Origin: Glandiceps talaboti
Lineage: Eukaryota; Hemichordata; Enteropneusta; Spengelidae
Length of the DNA stretch: 64,000 bases
Reading direction: 5' to 3'
Assembly: GCF_964340395.1 (NCBI RefSeq)
Contig: NC_135569.1
Span: 13,853,519 to 13,917,518, forward strand
Numbering within the stretch: position 1 is the stretch's first letter; the number at the start of each line of letters is the position of its first letter. The notes beneath the pieces were generated by a model, which ran no database searches, was not told the origin of the DNA, and saw nothing but the letters and a program-made list of their open reading frames with translations. Below are positions 1 to 13,082 of this stretch, piece by piece. Position numbers and translations under genes: made by a program.

Positions 1-667
1 AGCATTATTGTATGGCCTTCCAGACAATAATATCAAATGTTTTTCAGTATGTTCAAACTACCATTCCTAGAATAACCACTCAGTGACTCACTCAATAAAG
101 TTTCTCCTATCCTTCAAAATACGTAGCCTGTGTACCTCAGGACACAGTACGAAATCCTTCCTCGGACATACAAAGCTCTCAGAGACAAACGTGGCATTCT
201 ACAAATTAACAGTAACACATCGTTCCCTCCATTCAGCTAATACATGTAAGAATCTACACCTTTCAACACAATATAAGACCAAAAGAAATGGTAGCCGCGA
301 ATTTTGAAACTATGCACCTATACTGGGGAATTATTTACCATATATTGGTCATACAGCAATCTTTCAAGGACAAACTACAAGACTTTTAGATGTTGTATGT
401 TCAAAAAGCATTTGGTGTAGATTGACACTTAGACTCAGGTGTCTGGCGCATTATAAATCATATTTTGATTCAATGGATAGATTAGATTTGATTAGTGAAT
501 ATATACAAGTGTTTACCTCGCTATGAAATGTAAACCAGAATTTGCAATCAGACATTGTAACTAACAATATATATAGTTCTTAAGTGGATAAGTGCTGTAT
601 AAACACTGTCATCAATTTGCAAGTGGACATTGGAACTAACAGTATCACGAAAAAGTTCATTGCCCGT
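1..667 (+). other. Upstream flank of UGT unit 1, duplicated elsewhere in the array
   Basis: No gene is visible. The block is a diverged copy of about 17090-17690, which precedes the intact first exon of unit 3. Shared stretches include the 'gtatggccttc' start, the 'acacatcgttccct' segment and the 'gtgtttacctcgct' segment just before the start codon. A shorter related block lies at about 5260-5640. It is best read as the duplicated 5' flank and promoter region of one type of UGT first exon. Confidence 0.6.
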
Positions 668-2649
668 ATGGTTCGCTGGATAAGGTCTGTACTTCACTTC
701 AACTATAGCTGTACTTACCATAAACTACACATCATGCAGCAAAATATTGGTTGTACCAAGTGTAAGCTCTGGCAGTTTATTTCTCATCTCGAAAAAGATG
801 GTGATTGGCCCTGCAGAACGGGACATAATGTGACGTTGCTTGTATCGAGTGTGTATTACTCAGGTATTGTCGAGCATAATAATAATAGTTATGAAATGTC
901 AGGTCTAAATGTTCTGCCTTATCAAGGGAGTTACGATTATGGTCAAACTGATGATGGCGAGTTTAGTCAGCTTGCAGTAACTGGAAAATTGACATGGTAT
1001 TCCTCATTTAAATCTTTGTACGCGATCACTCCTGAATGCAACTTGATGCACTCTGATGAAACTGTAACAAAACACCTGAAGAGTTTAGAATTTGACCTCG
1101 TTCATGCAAGGTCACAACGTGCGGTGCTCTCCCTAGCCCATTATCTCGATCGGCCATTCGTTCTGTATTCTGCAAATTGTGACTGTAATTCCAGAATGGG
1201 ATGCATACATATCATTCCGAACATTTTGGCTTACACCGCATGTGTAGGGACAGGTCCGTCAGACAAGATGTCTTTCCTCAACAGGGTGTATAATTTGGCT
1301 TACTTCATTGTGAAATCTGTTTCCATCAATATAATACTCAATGGCTATGGAGATATAAAACAAAAGTACAACATCAAACCCCATCTGTGTATGCAAGATA
1401 TGTTTCCCGACGCAGAGCAATTTCTGTGTTATACAGATTTAAGTATGGTTTCCCAAGACCTTTAATGCCGAATGTTATATATTTAAGAGGTGATTATCTA
1501 ACTAAATTAGTTATAACTCTTGGAAAGGTGGGTAAAACTTAGTTCTTAAGGCATTACATGAGAAAATGAAAGTTTTCTGTAAAGGAAAGTACATATAACT
1601 GTTCAATCGCTTTAGAAAGAATTATGTGTACTGATAATTGTTATCCCCTGGAATGACTCTCATCAGCAGGTTTCTAAACTAGGTGATACGTGAATTGCGA
1701 CAAGCTAGGTGACATGTGACAAATTGGAGAAGGTCTACGACTCTTTCGCCCTCTCTGGCTGAACAATATATTATTGGCTGTCTGTGGGCATTTACACTGT
1801 GTTGTGACTGTTGAGTATTTAGATGATGTGAATGCCTACGAAACTAATAGTCTTGACCACAACTTCGGGATGTGGCTCGGATGGTTGCCGAACAAAAGCA
1901 AAGTCGGATGACAGTGTATCTATGCTAACAGCGGAGTGACGTTGAAGGCATTATCTTATCACATGGAAGGATTGAATTGCTACATTCACATCCTTTTGTT
2001 TGAAATCATCAGCTCTTGAAACCTTCAATGATTTTAAAATATCTGATGAGATGCTATCCCGCGTGTCTTAGAAAATCTTCTGAAGTCCTGGAGCGGAAGC
2101 ACTATTAAACAGAAACAAGCTTAAGAAACACTATTAACTATGAAAGTTCTCATAGTGCACGTTGGGAATATTGTCTCAAGGCTTTTTTTATTTTCTTTGT
2201 TTTGAATCTTATGCATTAGGATAAATATGGATAAACCAATCAGTGATTGACAGTTGTAATTTTTGTAAACCCAACACCTTAATCAACAGCTGAGTATAAT
2301 TCCTGACTTTAGCACAAACCTCCTCGGTACCATTGACATCAGCATTTCTACCAACACAGAATCGTTGTTTAGTAAATTTTCAGCAACCACCTGTTGTGTT
2401 TTTTCCCCCAGGAACTTGAAGACTTTGTTCAATCGTCTGGAGATGATGGTATTGTTATATTTTCCCTTGGCAGCTATGCTGTAATGGATGATGGAGAACA
2501 CTTTCGGAAGTTCGTTATGGGGCTGAAGAAACTGCCTCAAAAGATAATTGCTAAATATGATGGTGACAAGCCGCCTGCGTATGTGGACACAGACAAATTC
2601 AAACTGCTGAAATGGCTACCACAAAATGATCTACTAGGTAATATAATCA

Positions 2650-2709
<60 letters not shown>

Positions 2710-4396
2710 AACAACACTAACAATAACAACACTACTAGCATCAAAAACAAGAACTCAACAGGCCTGATTCAAATTGAAATAGTCTAAATTAGAAATTCTC
2801 GAGTTTCCATTGTATGATGCATACTCAAATGTAGACTGCGACACGGTCTAGGCAAAACAAAGCTGGGGGACGCTCCACTCCCCGCCACTCGAATGTGTTT
2901 CCATACCGAAGTTTACGAAAAAATGGATATAATATCAAAAAAGCTGACATCTGGTATCATGAACATTTTTTGTTACAATATAATTGGTTGTGATACAGTA
3001 TTAGAACCCCGCCTAACATGGTTCATCACAAATCATACATACAAAGCAGCCGCTCAACAAGCTATGTTACATCTATATCCAGGAAGGTTTATGTAAAGAT
3101 TTTAGTACACCTCTTTGAATGGACAATTCCACTGCTGATATTTTCATTACAATCTGTAAGTTCACTTACCAAGAACGTGTGGATACTCACGCAGAGAACA
3201 TGTCTGTACAAAATGCGTCGTAGTTTTCTTTTATCCTTGACACAAACTTTACTAAGTTCTCTTCTTTCACAAAGGACATCCTAAGACCAAAGCTTTAGTG
3301 TACCATGGTGGTATGAATGGTGTCTATGAAGCTATCAACCATGGCGTTCCCGTGGTTGGGATACCATTGTTCTACGACCAACATGACAATATCAAAGCAA
3401 TCACTAAGAAAGGAATGGGTTTAGCTCTTGATGCGCGAACTGTAACATCAGATGACCTGTATGAAGCAGTAACCATGGTGATCAATGATCCACGGTAAGT
3501 CAATAGTTCTCAAATTGTTAAGTTAATTTTTTTACTGCTTTTACAAGGTTGGACATGCATTTAAGCTAATGAAAATCACCTGTGTTAAATATGTATATGC
3601 AGTTTCTTTTCATCCAATCCCATCCTGAGTGCACTCCATAAAGTGTATTCCTCTGCCAATGTTGTAAAGTTCCATTAATTACTATATACTAAACAAACAA
3701 AATGGAAGGACGCCTCAAGGCTTGGAGTTTGATGGCTGATGGTAGAAAAGCCATCGCAAGGAAGCAGACCAGGTATCAAATCACAAAAATCCAATTTTAC
3801 ATGTTTCACAGTCTTTCTTTGAATAAGAATTCATTAAAATCAACCCGTTATGGTTTCACTTCCCTGCTACGAAACACTGGCGACAAACAGACGGACAGAC
3901 CGACAGTCAGACGTACTGTAAAAAACATCAGCTCAATCAAACCTTATTAGCGTTGAGTTATTATTAGTATTTGAATGTCATCCAATGCATAGTGTGGACA
4001 TTAGTTTCAGTACTCTCTCCAATGTCTATGATTCCAGCAACACAAGAATTGACTTTACGGATAATTTTACAGCTCGGGATCATTCAACTATGTTAGACTT
4101 GTTCTCAATTTGCATCTTGCAGATACAAGGGGAATGCTGTTCGTTTATCTACTATTTACAAGGATAAACCGATGTCTCCGAAAGATGCCATGATCTATTG
4201 GTTTGAATACGCTATCAAACATAGAGGAAAACACCTCCAATCTCAGGCAGTTCATCTCAACTTCTTTCAGTACTATTTGATTGATGTGTTTGCTTTCACT
4301 ATTTGTGTTATTGGAATTTTTGTATTTTTTATTATGAAGACGTGCTCTTTTATTGGAAGGATGCTTTGCAAAAGACATAAAGAAAAAGTAAACTAA
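668..4396 (+). pseudogene. UGT unit 1: UDP-glucuronosyltransferase pseudogene with broken first exon
   Basis: Exon 1 (668-1527) matches the unit 3 first exon but is damaged. A 2-base loss near base 700 and a 1-base loss near base 823 put the signal peptide and donor-proximal segment out of frame. Further small indels lie near 1105 and 1185, and the frame is lost before the conserved YLGGGY end. Exon 2 (2412-2637), exon 3 (3275-3494) and exon 4 (4123-4396) are all open, with intact AG/GT sites and phases 1, 2 and stop. They encode [41 protein letters not shown], the membrane anchor and the terminal KEKVN. The three common exons could therefore still be used by a first exon lying before the window, and only the local first exon is clearly dead. 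Confidence 0.8.
2648..2709 (+). repeat. (CAA)n microsatellite after UGT exon 2
   Basis: A pure CAA run starts about 11 bases past the exon 2 splice donor of unit 1. The same repeat sits at the same place in every UGT unit in this window. Confidence 0.95.
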
Positions 4397-4648
4397 CGTG
4401 TGTGTGTGGATTGGTGGGGGTGTGAGCGTATATACGATTTATTTAGGTTCACAACATACAGCTTACACATATAGACGTGGACTATCTCAGTGCTGATAAC
4501 ATTTACATTTTTAGTAAGTTGGAGACTGAGAGCCTTTACTAATCAATTAAAAGGGGAGGGATTGGGGAATTGGGAGTTAGGTGGTGGTCACTTTTTACCT
4601 TTCGTAAGCAAAATTATATATTCATGACGAAAAGTGTGTGTGTGTGTG

Positions 4649-4685
<37 letters not shown>

Positions 4686-5560
4686 TTATTATCGTTTTCT
4701 CAAAAAGGGCTGGCTCAATTCAAACGTCATTTAGTGCACATATATTTAAGGTAATATAAGTGGTTTCCGTAAACATCCATTAATATAAATGAGCTATTTA
4801 CACAATTACTGGTTTTAGGTAATTAGCTTTGAAAGTCAATATAGTTTGGTATAAACATTAATAGTATATGTCATATAAAGTTTGATTGTGTAGCTTGAAG
4901 TTTTAATGACTCATTTGCATAATTAATGATTTTTAAAATTAGGCTATTCATTAAAAGGTCAAGCATCAAGTCCCATTTAATTTAGGACATACATTCAATA
5001 TACCAGGGTGCACATGTGTCATAAAGCTTACTGATGTAACGCTTGGTTTTATGGAGAAATTTACATAATTAATTATATTTAGTAATTAGGCTACATCTTA
5101 AGAATACACCACTCAATATTAAAGTGCATCCATTGTGGTAACAAAATTCATGTACCATATAAAGTTGACAATTTAGCTAGCTTTTAGTTTTAATGACTTA
5201 TTTGCATAATTACTGACTTTCAGTAATTTCTGATATACAAAGTGATCTTCTACAACGTAACACAGTAACACCTTCCCTTCATTTAACAAACACATGTAAG
5301 AGTCTCCCCTTTTTTCGACACAATTAAAGACAAGGAGAAACGGTAGCCGCACATCTTCAACACTGCACCTATACTGTGGATTTCATTACCATACACTGGT
5401 TATAAAGCAATCACCAAATGTGAACACTTTCAAAGACAAATTATAAGACATATATTTTTGCTTTAGATTGAAACTTAAATTATATTAAAAATTATATTTT
5501 GATAACATAGATAGATGGATAGATTAGATTAGATTAGATTAGAGGTCATATGGCAGTGTT
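4397..5560. other. Intergenic spacer: GT/CTGT microsatellite and a degenerate AT-rich tandem repeat
   Basis: No gene is seen. (GT)n followed by (CTGT)n lies at about 4635-4684. From about 4740 to 5235 an AT-rich unit of roughly 150-170 bases recurs about three times. It is recognised by 'tttaatgactcatttgcataatta' type segments (near 4903, 5060 and 5195) and by 'catataaagtt' just before them. From about 5260 the sequence matches the 5' flank of UGT first exons. Confidence 0.6.
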
Positions 5561-5627
5561 TAACTTGCTTTGAAATGTAAACAACAATTTGCAAGTGGAC
5601 ATTGGAATTAACAATATCACAAAAACA

Positions 5628-5698
5628 CTTCTCTGCCGCCACGGTTAGCCAGATAAGGACTGTACTTCACACCTTGAGTATAGTTGTGCTTACATTAT
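5628..5698 (+). pseudogene. Truncated UGT first-exon fragment
   Basis: About 70 bases match the beginning of the unit 3 first exon (the 'cagataaggactgtacttcacacc' region, encoding the signal peptide). The match then stops abruptly and unrelated sequence follows. The start codon is changed to ACG. The fragment is preceded by the usual 5' flank, so it is a relic first exon upstream of unit 2. Confidence 0.65.
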
Positions 5699-5699
5699 G

Positions 5700-7190
5700 T
5701 TATTTCTAGAGTTACAACGAATAGACAGAAATTAATGGTCTTGTGGCACGTTGAGGGCGCTCTTGTATGGAGCTGTAAAGTAAAGGAGAAGTCATTGAGG
5801 ACGTCAGTCTCAGCGCTGGTACCAAGGAACGACCATTGACTTTTTGTTTCTTAATGCTTTGTGTGTCCATTTCCCCTTTTTCACAATTACTTGTGAGGTA
5901 CAGAGTAACAGATCATGCAGTTGTTTATGTGTGCTTACTTAGTAAAAAGTAGGACCTACACTTTTCCACAGCTATATTTTCCCATTTTCCCATAGGAATG
6001 ATTTTTTATCTTTGGTTTTAAGTGCGAGGCCAAGCTAGGGCTGATTTTGTCTCTCAGTTGCAACAACAATTGAAAAAATTATCACTTTTGTCTTTGGACA
6101 CCTCTCTATGTGAGGTATTAAAGCCTGGTGGCAGCGTAACCAAGCAATGTAAACAGCTTGTTGGTGTAAGTTTGTGTATGAAGCCATGAGTGCAATCAGA
6201 ACAAAGCTTTCTTTCGTTCCTTGGTTTGCACTTAAAACTATCACTATAATTCTAACTGTACAAACTAAAATAGACATCTGCATCCCACAAGTTAGACGGA
6301 TTTGTCTGCTAAGTTATGTCTTATACTGTCACAAGATAGGCCATTTCCTAACTCCAGCATTAATTACACACCTCTCACAAACCGACAAATGGTCAGAAGT
6401 ACTGAAAACATATAAGCGAAATGTCATGACTTTGTAATTACTGTGTTTGGGTTCTGACATGACACTGTTCATACATGTCGCCAAATACCTAAATAGAAAA
6501 ATGAATATCTGGCTTCGGACAAACCTTTAGTGAGGCAGAACAGTGTCATGAACCTATAATTTCTACCTTAGCAGGTAAAAGTATTCTCGACAATGTGTCT
6601 GTTACAAGTGCAGTGACTGGCGTCTACTATTATGACTAGACACACTATGTATTGTTGTTATGTAGATTGTCTGCATATGAAAGTAGTGACACTAATTTAA
6701 TATTTATGTTATGTTGTTTAATGCAATTAGAACAAATGACTCGCATAATTTGAAATATTGTAGTTTCTGTATGTTTTGTTACTCTGGAGGTAGCGATATC
6801 CTGGGACGTACATGACTCTGCCATGTCCAATCCCATCGCTATCTATAGATCAACTGAAATAAGGTCACACTGTTATGCTCAATATTCGGTGTACAAGATG
6901 CTTCTATATATTTACTATACACTTCACAATTGGTCAGAGATGTCTGTATCATACGCCATACTACACTATTCAAAATTCTGCGTCAGCGTTCTCGCGTTGG
7001 GAACTTTTGAACATTTGTTGCATATCATTTTTTGGCGTAATTTTATAGCAGAATTCACCCAACTTTGCAATACAGATCTGCATCGCACCATCTATTTCAG
7101 ATTATACAACTGGAATTCCAGTGTTAGTTCAGCATTTCAATCCCGAACGAAAATGCTGAAGAACAAATTTTAAAACAGCTAAACTGTCAT
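5700..7190. other. Intergenic spacer upstream of UGT unit 2
   Basis: No convincing gene. Short open frames occur on both strands but have no recognisable similarity. Bases around 6434-6495 ('gggttctgacatgacactgtt' followed by 'tgtcgccaaa') recur at about 26066-26145 upstream of the unit 4 first exon, so part of this spacer was duplicated together with that first-exon type. Confidence 0.5.
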
Positions 7191-7199
7191 ACGTTTATG

Positions 7200-7405
7200 C
7201 AATCTGATTAAAATCCGATGTGGTGAAAGCGGCTAGATGTCCTTATTTTCCTCTATTCATCGTGTTGTAACGTTTGTTTTCTTCGGAGTGATCGCCGCCT
7301 TCGAAGGCGGCGATCACTCCGAAGAAAACAAACGTTACAACACGATGAATAGAGGTAAATAAGGACATCTAGCCGCTTTCACCACATCGGATTTTAATCA
7401 GATTG
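7200..7405. mobile_element. Near-perfect palindromic MITE with 9-bp target duplication
   Basis: The left arm from 7200 (CAATCTGATTAAAATCCGAT) is matched almost base for base by the reverse complement ending at 7405. The axis falls in TTCGAA near 7302-7303, and only about one mismatch is seen. The flanks 7191-7199 and 7406-7414 are both ACGTTTATG, a 9-bp target site duplication. There is no coding capacity, so this is a non-autonomous foldback DNA element. A diverged copy lies at about 38580-38769. Confidence 0.85.
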
Positions 7406-7430
7406 ACGTTTATGGTAATTTCTCTTTAAA

Positions 7431-7500
7431 ATACACAAGCGCACACTTTGCTATAGTGATATACAGTATTGATAAACCTTCAAGTTGAATGCCACCCGGC
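7431..7500 (+). promoter_or_regulatory. Conserved 5' flank of the B-type UGT first exon
   Basis: The segment around 'caagcgcacact', 'gatatacagta' and 'gataaacctt' just before the start codon is shared with 26310-26373 in front of the unit 4 first exon. Conservation of a short non-coding block immediately 5' of two paralogous first exons suggests a leader or core promoter, but recent duplication alone could also explain it. No TATA box is obvious. Confidence 0.35.
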
Positions 7501-7503
7501 GCC

Positions 7504-10500
7504 ATGGTTCCGTTGATAAGAGTTGTGTTCCACATCTGGACTATAAATATAATAATACTTACCATAAACTACACATCATGCAGCAAAATATTGGTTACAC
7601 CAAGTACCAGCTTTGGCAGTCTATTTCGTGTGTCAAAATATATAGCGATTGATCTTGCAGAAAGGGGACATAATGTGACATTGCTTGTATCAAGTGTGTA
7701 TTACTTAGGTATAGTCGAATCTATTCACCGTAGCCATGATATGTCAGGTCTACACATTGTGCCTTTCCAAGGTAGTTACGACTATACTAATTGTGATGAT
7801 GCTGAGTTTGCAATTGAAGCTGTAACTGGAAAAGTAGGATGGTATTCCATGTATCGAGGTTTTTACCCTATCATTCCTGATTGTTACTCGATGTTCTCTG
7901 ATGAAACTGCAATGACATTCCTGAAGAATTCTGACTTTGATCTCATATTTGCATGTGAGTCCACTCCTTGTGGTGCTCTCCTCGCCCATTACCTTGATCG
8001 GCCATTTGTTTTACACGCTTCAAATCGAGTGATTCCAGAATGGGATGCATATATGTATAATATTCCTAATAATTTGGCTTACACCCCATGTGTAGGAACA
8101 GGTCTGTCAGACAAGATGTCTTTCCTCGATAGAGTATACAATTCGGCTTACTACATTATGAAGTATGTGTCCATCAACATAATACTCAATGGCTATGGAG
8201 ATATACAGCAAAAGTACAACATCACACCACATTTGAGTGTTCGTGATATGTTTGCCGATGCAGAGCTATTTCTTTTTTGCACGAATTTAGCTCTGGACTT
8301 CCCTCGACCTTTAATGCCGAATGTTATATACTTGGGAGGTGGTTACCTTACTGGACCAGCGAGAACATTGGATAAGGTGGGTACCAGTCTTTTTGAAGCC
8401 CAACACTACAACTTAAAGTTTTTATATGAAACAAAAAGAGATAAATGTTGAGAAAAAAAACTGTGGCTCCATGCTTAATGTTGAAAATTGCGCAACTATA
8501 TATACTCATAATGGGTATAGTTCTTCTGTGACTCTCATTTATGTGATATCAGTTGGTAGTTATTTATTTCAGTAAAGGGCCACAGCCCATCATAAAAGGA
8601 ATGTGATATTTAACATGGCAGGACAGGTTTGGTCAAAAAAGCAATATGTACAATAAATAAATGTTTTACAAGAAATTTAAATGAAAGAATTTAGAGGTGT
8701 CTGGTTCATTCTTAACTGGACAAAATTCTCTCTTGTCTTAAAAAAATTAAATATGAAAATTGCTAGATGATGTGCACTGTGAGTTTTTGTGATAGAGAGA
8801 AGGGTAAGAAAACTTTTTTATGGTTGGAAAAAAATATGAAACTGTTCTGGAATATAGCGATCTCTGTCAACAGTGTATATATCGAAAGAAAGTGGTACTC
8901 ATCTTCTACAATAGAAATATTATGAAGAGTACGAAAAGGACAGTTACGATTGTCAGGAAACATGTTTTCGTGTCTTGCTGTTTCAATTCTAAGTTTGTGG
9001 CTAGAGCAACGACATTGAGCCAAAGCACTTTTAATGCAAAATCTGAAGTGCAAGACAGATATTTTTCTTATTCAAGTTCTGATTTGAATTTAATGTATAT
9101 ACGAAGTCTGGCTAAATCATTGATTGCAGCAGTCCATTCATGTAAACAACAGTCTCTTAATCTTTTGTGATAATATACTTTGAGGTCACCAAGTTGCTGC
9201 TCTACCCATACAATGCCAAATCTATATCTCATTAACAAACACTTATGTGATATCAGTAGTCAATATGTATCTACGTACATTGAATGTTTCACTGTGAACC
9301 TGGGACAAGGTCATCCTTTGTTTGAGTCAGGATTAGTGTACGTTGTCTGCGCACATCTAATCTGAAAGGTTACTGCTAAGTCAGATGATGGATGTATGAA
9401 TTGTTAAAATATGTATGGATTGACACTTAGCCTCAGGTGTCTGGCGCGTTATATGTCATATTTTCTCAGGAAAAAGTAGGAGGGGGGGGGGGCTACACAA
9501 GAATTTCATAATTTTCTAGATGGATCATGGAAAAAATATGATTATTTAGAAGTTTATTTCTTATCTCTAAAAAGACGGCGACTAACCCTGCAGAACGGGG
9601 ATATAATGTGACATTGCAAGTATTAAGTGTGCATTACTAAGATATTGTCGAGTTTAGTAAGCTCAGGGTAGCTGGAAAAATGACATGGTATTCCTCATTT
9701 AAATCTTTGTACGCGATCATTCCTGAATGCAACTTCATGCTCTCTGATGAAACTCTAATGACACACTTGGAGAGTTTAGAAGTTGACCTCATTGTAGCAT
9801 GTGTGGTACTCTCCTTGACCATTACCTCGATCGGCCATTCGTTCTGTATTCTGCAAATCGTGTTATTCCATAATGGGATGCATAGATATAGATAACCTTC
9901 CGAATAATTTGGCTTACACCCTATATATAGGGACAGGTCTGTCAGACAAGATGTCTTTCCTCAACAGGGTGTATAATTTGGCTTACTACTTTGTGAAATC
10001 TGCTTTGTGAAATCTATTTCCATCAACATATTACTCAATGGCTATATGGAGATATAAAACAAAAGCACTACATCAAACTACATCTGGGTATCCGAGATAT
10101 GTTTGCCGATGCAGAACTATTTCTGTGTTACATAGACTTAACACTTGGTTTCTGAAGACCTTTAATGCCGAGTGTTATATATTTGGGAGGTGGTTATCTA
10201 AATAAAGCAGTTATAACTCTTGAAATGGTTGGTGCCACTCTTTAGTTTTTAAATGGGAAAATTAAAGTTTTGTGTAAAGGGAAGTACAGATAAAAGAATT
10301 ATGTGTACTGATAATTGTTATCCCCTGGAATGACTCACAAGAGGTTCCTAAACTAGGTGATATGTGAATTGTGACAAGCTAGGTGACATGTGACAAATTG
10401 GAGAAGGTCAACGACTCTTTCACCCTCTCTGGCTCTACAATATACTATTAGCTGTTTGAGGGCATTTACACTTTGATATGACTGTTGAGTATTTAGACGA

Positions 10501-11840
10501 TGTGAATAATCATGAAACTAATAGTCTTTTCCACGTCTTTGGACTGTGGCTCGATCGGATGGTTGCCGACCAAAAGTCGGATGACAATGTGTCTGGATGG
10601 ATGCACACTTACGATTCTGCAAAATCAGCGCGAGAGCTTTAGCACACAGTAGTTAGTTTGACTAACATCGGAATGACTTTGAAGGCATATTATCGTATCA
10701 ATTGGAAGGGTCAAATTCCTACATTCACACCCTTTTGTGTGAAATCATCATCAGCTCTTGAAACCTCCAATGATTTAAAAATATCTGAAGAGATGCTATC
10801 CTATGTGTCTTAGAAAATCTTCTGATGTCCTGGAGTGGAAGCACTATTAAACAGGAACAAGAAACACCATTAACTATGAAAGTACTCATATAGACTCTCT
10901 CACAGTCCTCGAAGCTTCGCATAAATAGCTAAAACCTGGGTTGTTTTGTATGTATCTACTGCATAATTGTACTCATATACTAGTATCCCAGTATATCTAG
11001 CCCTGTACTGTACATCGATCACATGAGGCTAACATTCTGATGATGTGTTAGGCGAAGCTAAACGTCAATTGTTTCAAACAATGGGCTTCATATTTAGTAA
11101 ATTGGGCGGGATTTGAAAAGACCAATCAACCAAGCCATTATTAGGGTAAATTTGAACAAGTGTTAACAGTCCTCGGGACTTCGCCTAACACATCAACAAA
11201 ATGTTAGCCCTATGTGATCGATGAGGGCGCACAGTACAGGGCTAGGGATACTGGGATACTAGTATATGAGTACACTTATGCAGTAGATACATACAAAACA
11301 ACCCAAGCTTTAGCTATTTATGCGAAACTTCCAGGGCTGTGAGAGAGTCTAGTACTCATAGAGCACGTTGGGAATTTTGTTTATTATCTTTGTTTTGAAT
11401 CCTGTACATTAGGATAAATATGGATAAACCAACCAGTGATTGACAGTTGGAATTCTTGTAAACCCAACACCTTAACCAACATCTGAGTATAATTTCTGAC
11501 TAAGGACAAACCTCCTCGGTACCATTGACAACAGCATTCCTACCATCACAGAATAGTTGTTTATTCAATGTTCAACAACAAACTTTTGCGTTTTTTCCCC
11601 AGGAACTTGAAGACTTTGTTCAATCGTCTGGAGATGATGGTATTGTTATATTTTCCCTTGGTACCTATGCTGCAATGGATGATGGGGAACACTTTCGGAA
11701 GTTCGTTATGGGGCTGAACAAACTGCCTCAAAAGATAATTGTTAAATATGATGGTGACAAACCGCCTGCATACGTGGACACAGACAAATTCAAACTGATG
11801 AAATGGCTACCACAAAATGATTTACTAGGTAATACAATGA

Positions 11841-11878
<38 letters not shown>

Positions 11879-13031
11879 TAAACATAAACATAAACGACGA
11901 CAATATAAACAACAACATAAACAACTCTACAGGCTTGACAATGAAATAATTTAATTTTGAAATTATCAGGTAATTCCATTTTAATTTGATGCATGCTCAA
12001 ATGCAGACGGCGACACTGGGGATGCTCCACTCTTCGCCACCTCAATGTGTTTTCATACAGAAGTTTACGAAAAAATGGATATAATATCAAAACCTGACAT
12101 CTCGTATTGTCAATATTTTTTGTTACAATTTAATTTGTTGTGATACAGTATTAGGACCCCGCCTAACATGGTTCATCACAAATCATACATATGAAATCAT
12201 CAAAGCAGCGGCATAACAAGCATTTTTCTACCGATATTCAGCAACGTTTATGTTAAGATTTTAGTATACCTCTTTAAATGGACAATTCCACTGCTGATAT
12301 CATTACAGTCTGTAAGTTCACTTACCAGGAACCTGTGGATACTCACTCAGGAAACATGCCTGTACAAAAGGCCTCTTAGTATTCCTGACACAAACTTTAC
12401 TAAGTTCTCTTCTCTCACAAAGGACATCCAAAGACCAAAGCTTTAGTGTACCATGGCGGTCTGAATGGCGTCTATGAAGCTATCAACCATGGCGTTCCCT
12501 TGGTTGGGATACCATTATTTTACGACCAGCATGACAATATCAAAGCAATCACTAACAAAGGAATGGGTTTAGCTCTTGATGTGCGAACTGTAACATCACA
12601 TGACCTGTATGAAGCAGTAACCATGGTGATCAATGATCCACGGTAAGTCTATAGGTCTCAAATTATTAAGTTAAAAAATGTGACTGCTTTTACAAGGTTG
12701 GACATGCATTTAAGCTGATGAAAATCATCTGTGTAAAAGATGTATATGCAGTTTCTTTTCATCTAATCCCATCCTGAGTGCACTCAATAAAGAGCATTCC
12801 TCTGCCAATGTTGTAAAGTTCAATTAATTACTATATACTAAACAAACAACACGGAAGGACGCCCTCGAGGCTTGGAGTTTGATGGCTGATGGTAGAAAAG
12901 CCATCGCAACAATCCAGACCAGGTATCAAATCACAAAAATCCAATTTAGCATGTTTCACAGTCTTTCTTTGAATAAGAATTCATTAAAATCAACCTCTTA
13001 TGTTTTCACTTCCCTGCTAAGAAACAAAGAC

Positions 13032-13082
<51 letters not shown>

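Noticed and set aside
584-1465. 293-codon open frame as an intact UGT first exon
   Set aside because: It is open only because two frameshifts compensate. The segment with the signal peptide and N-terminal motif is out of frame relative to all paralogs and the end of the exon is lost.
11028-11075. CTGATGA...GGCGAAG as a third hammerhead motif in the 10891 foldback element
   Set aside because: No stem II can be formed between the two boxes and GAAA reads GAAG, so the match is taken as chance.
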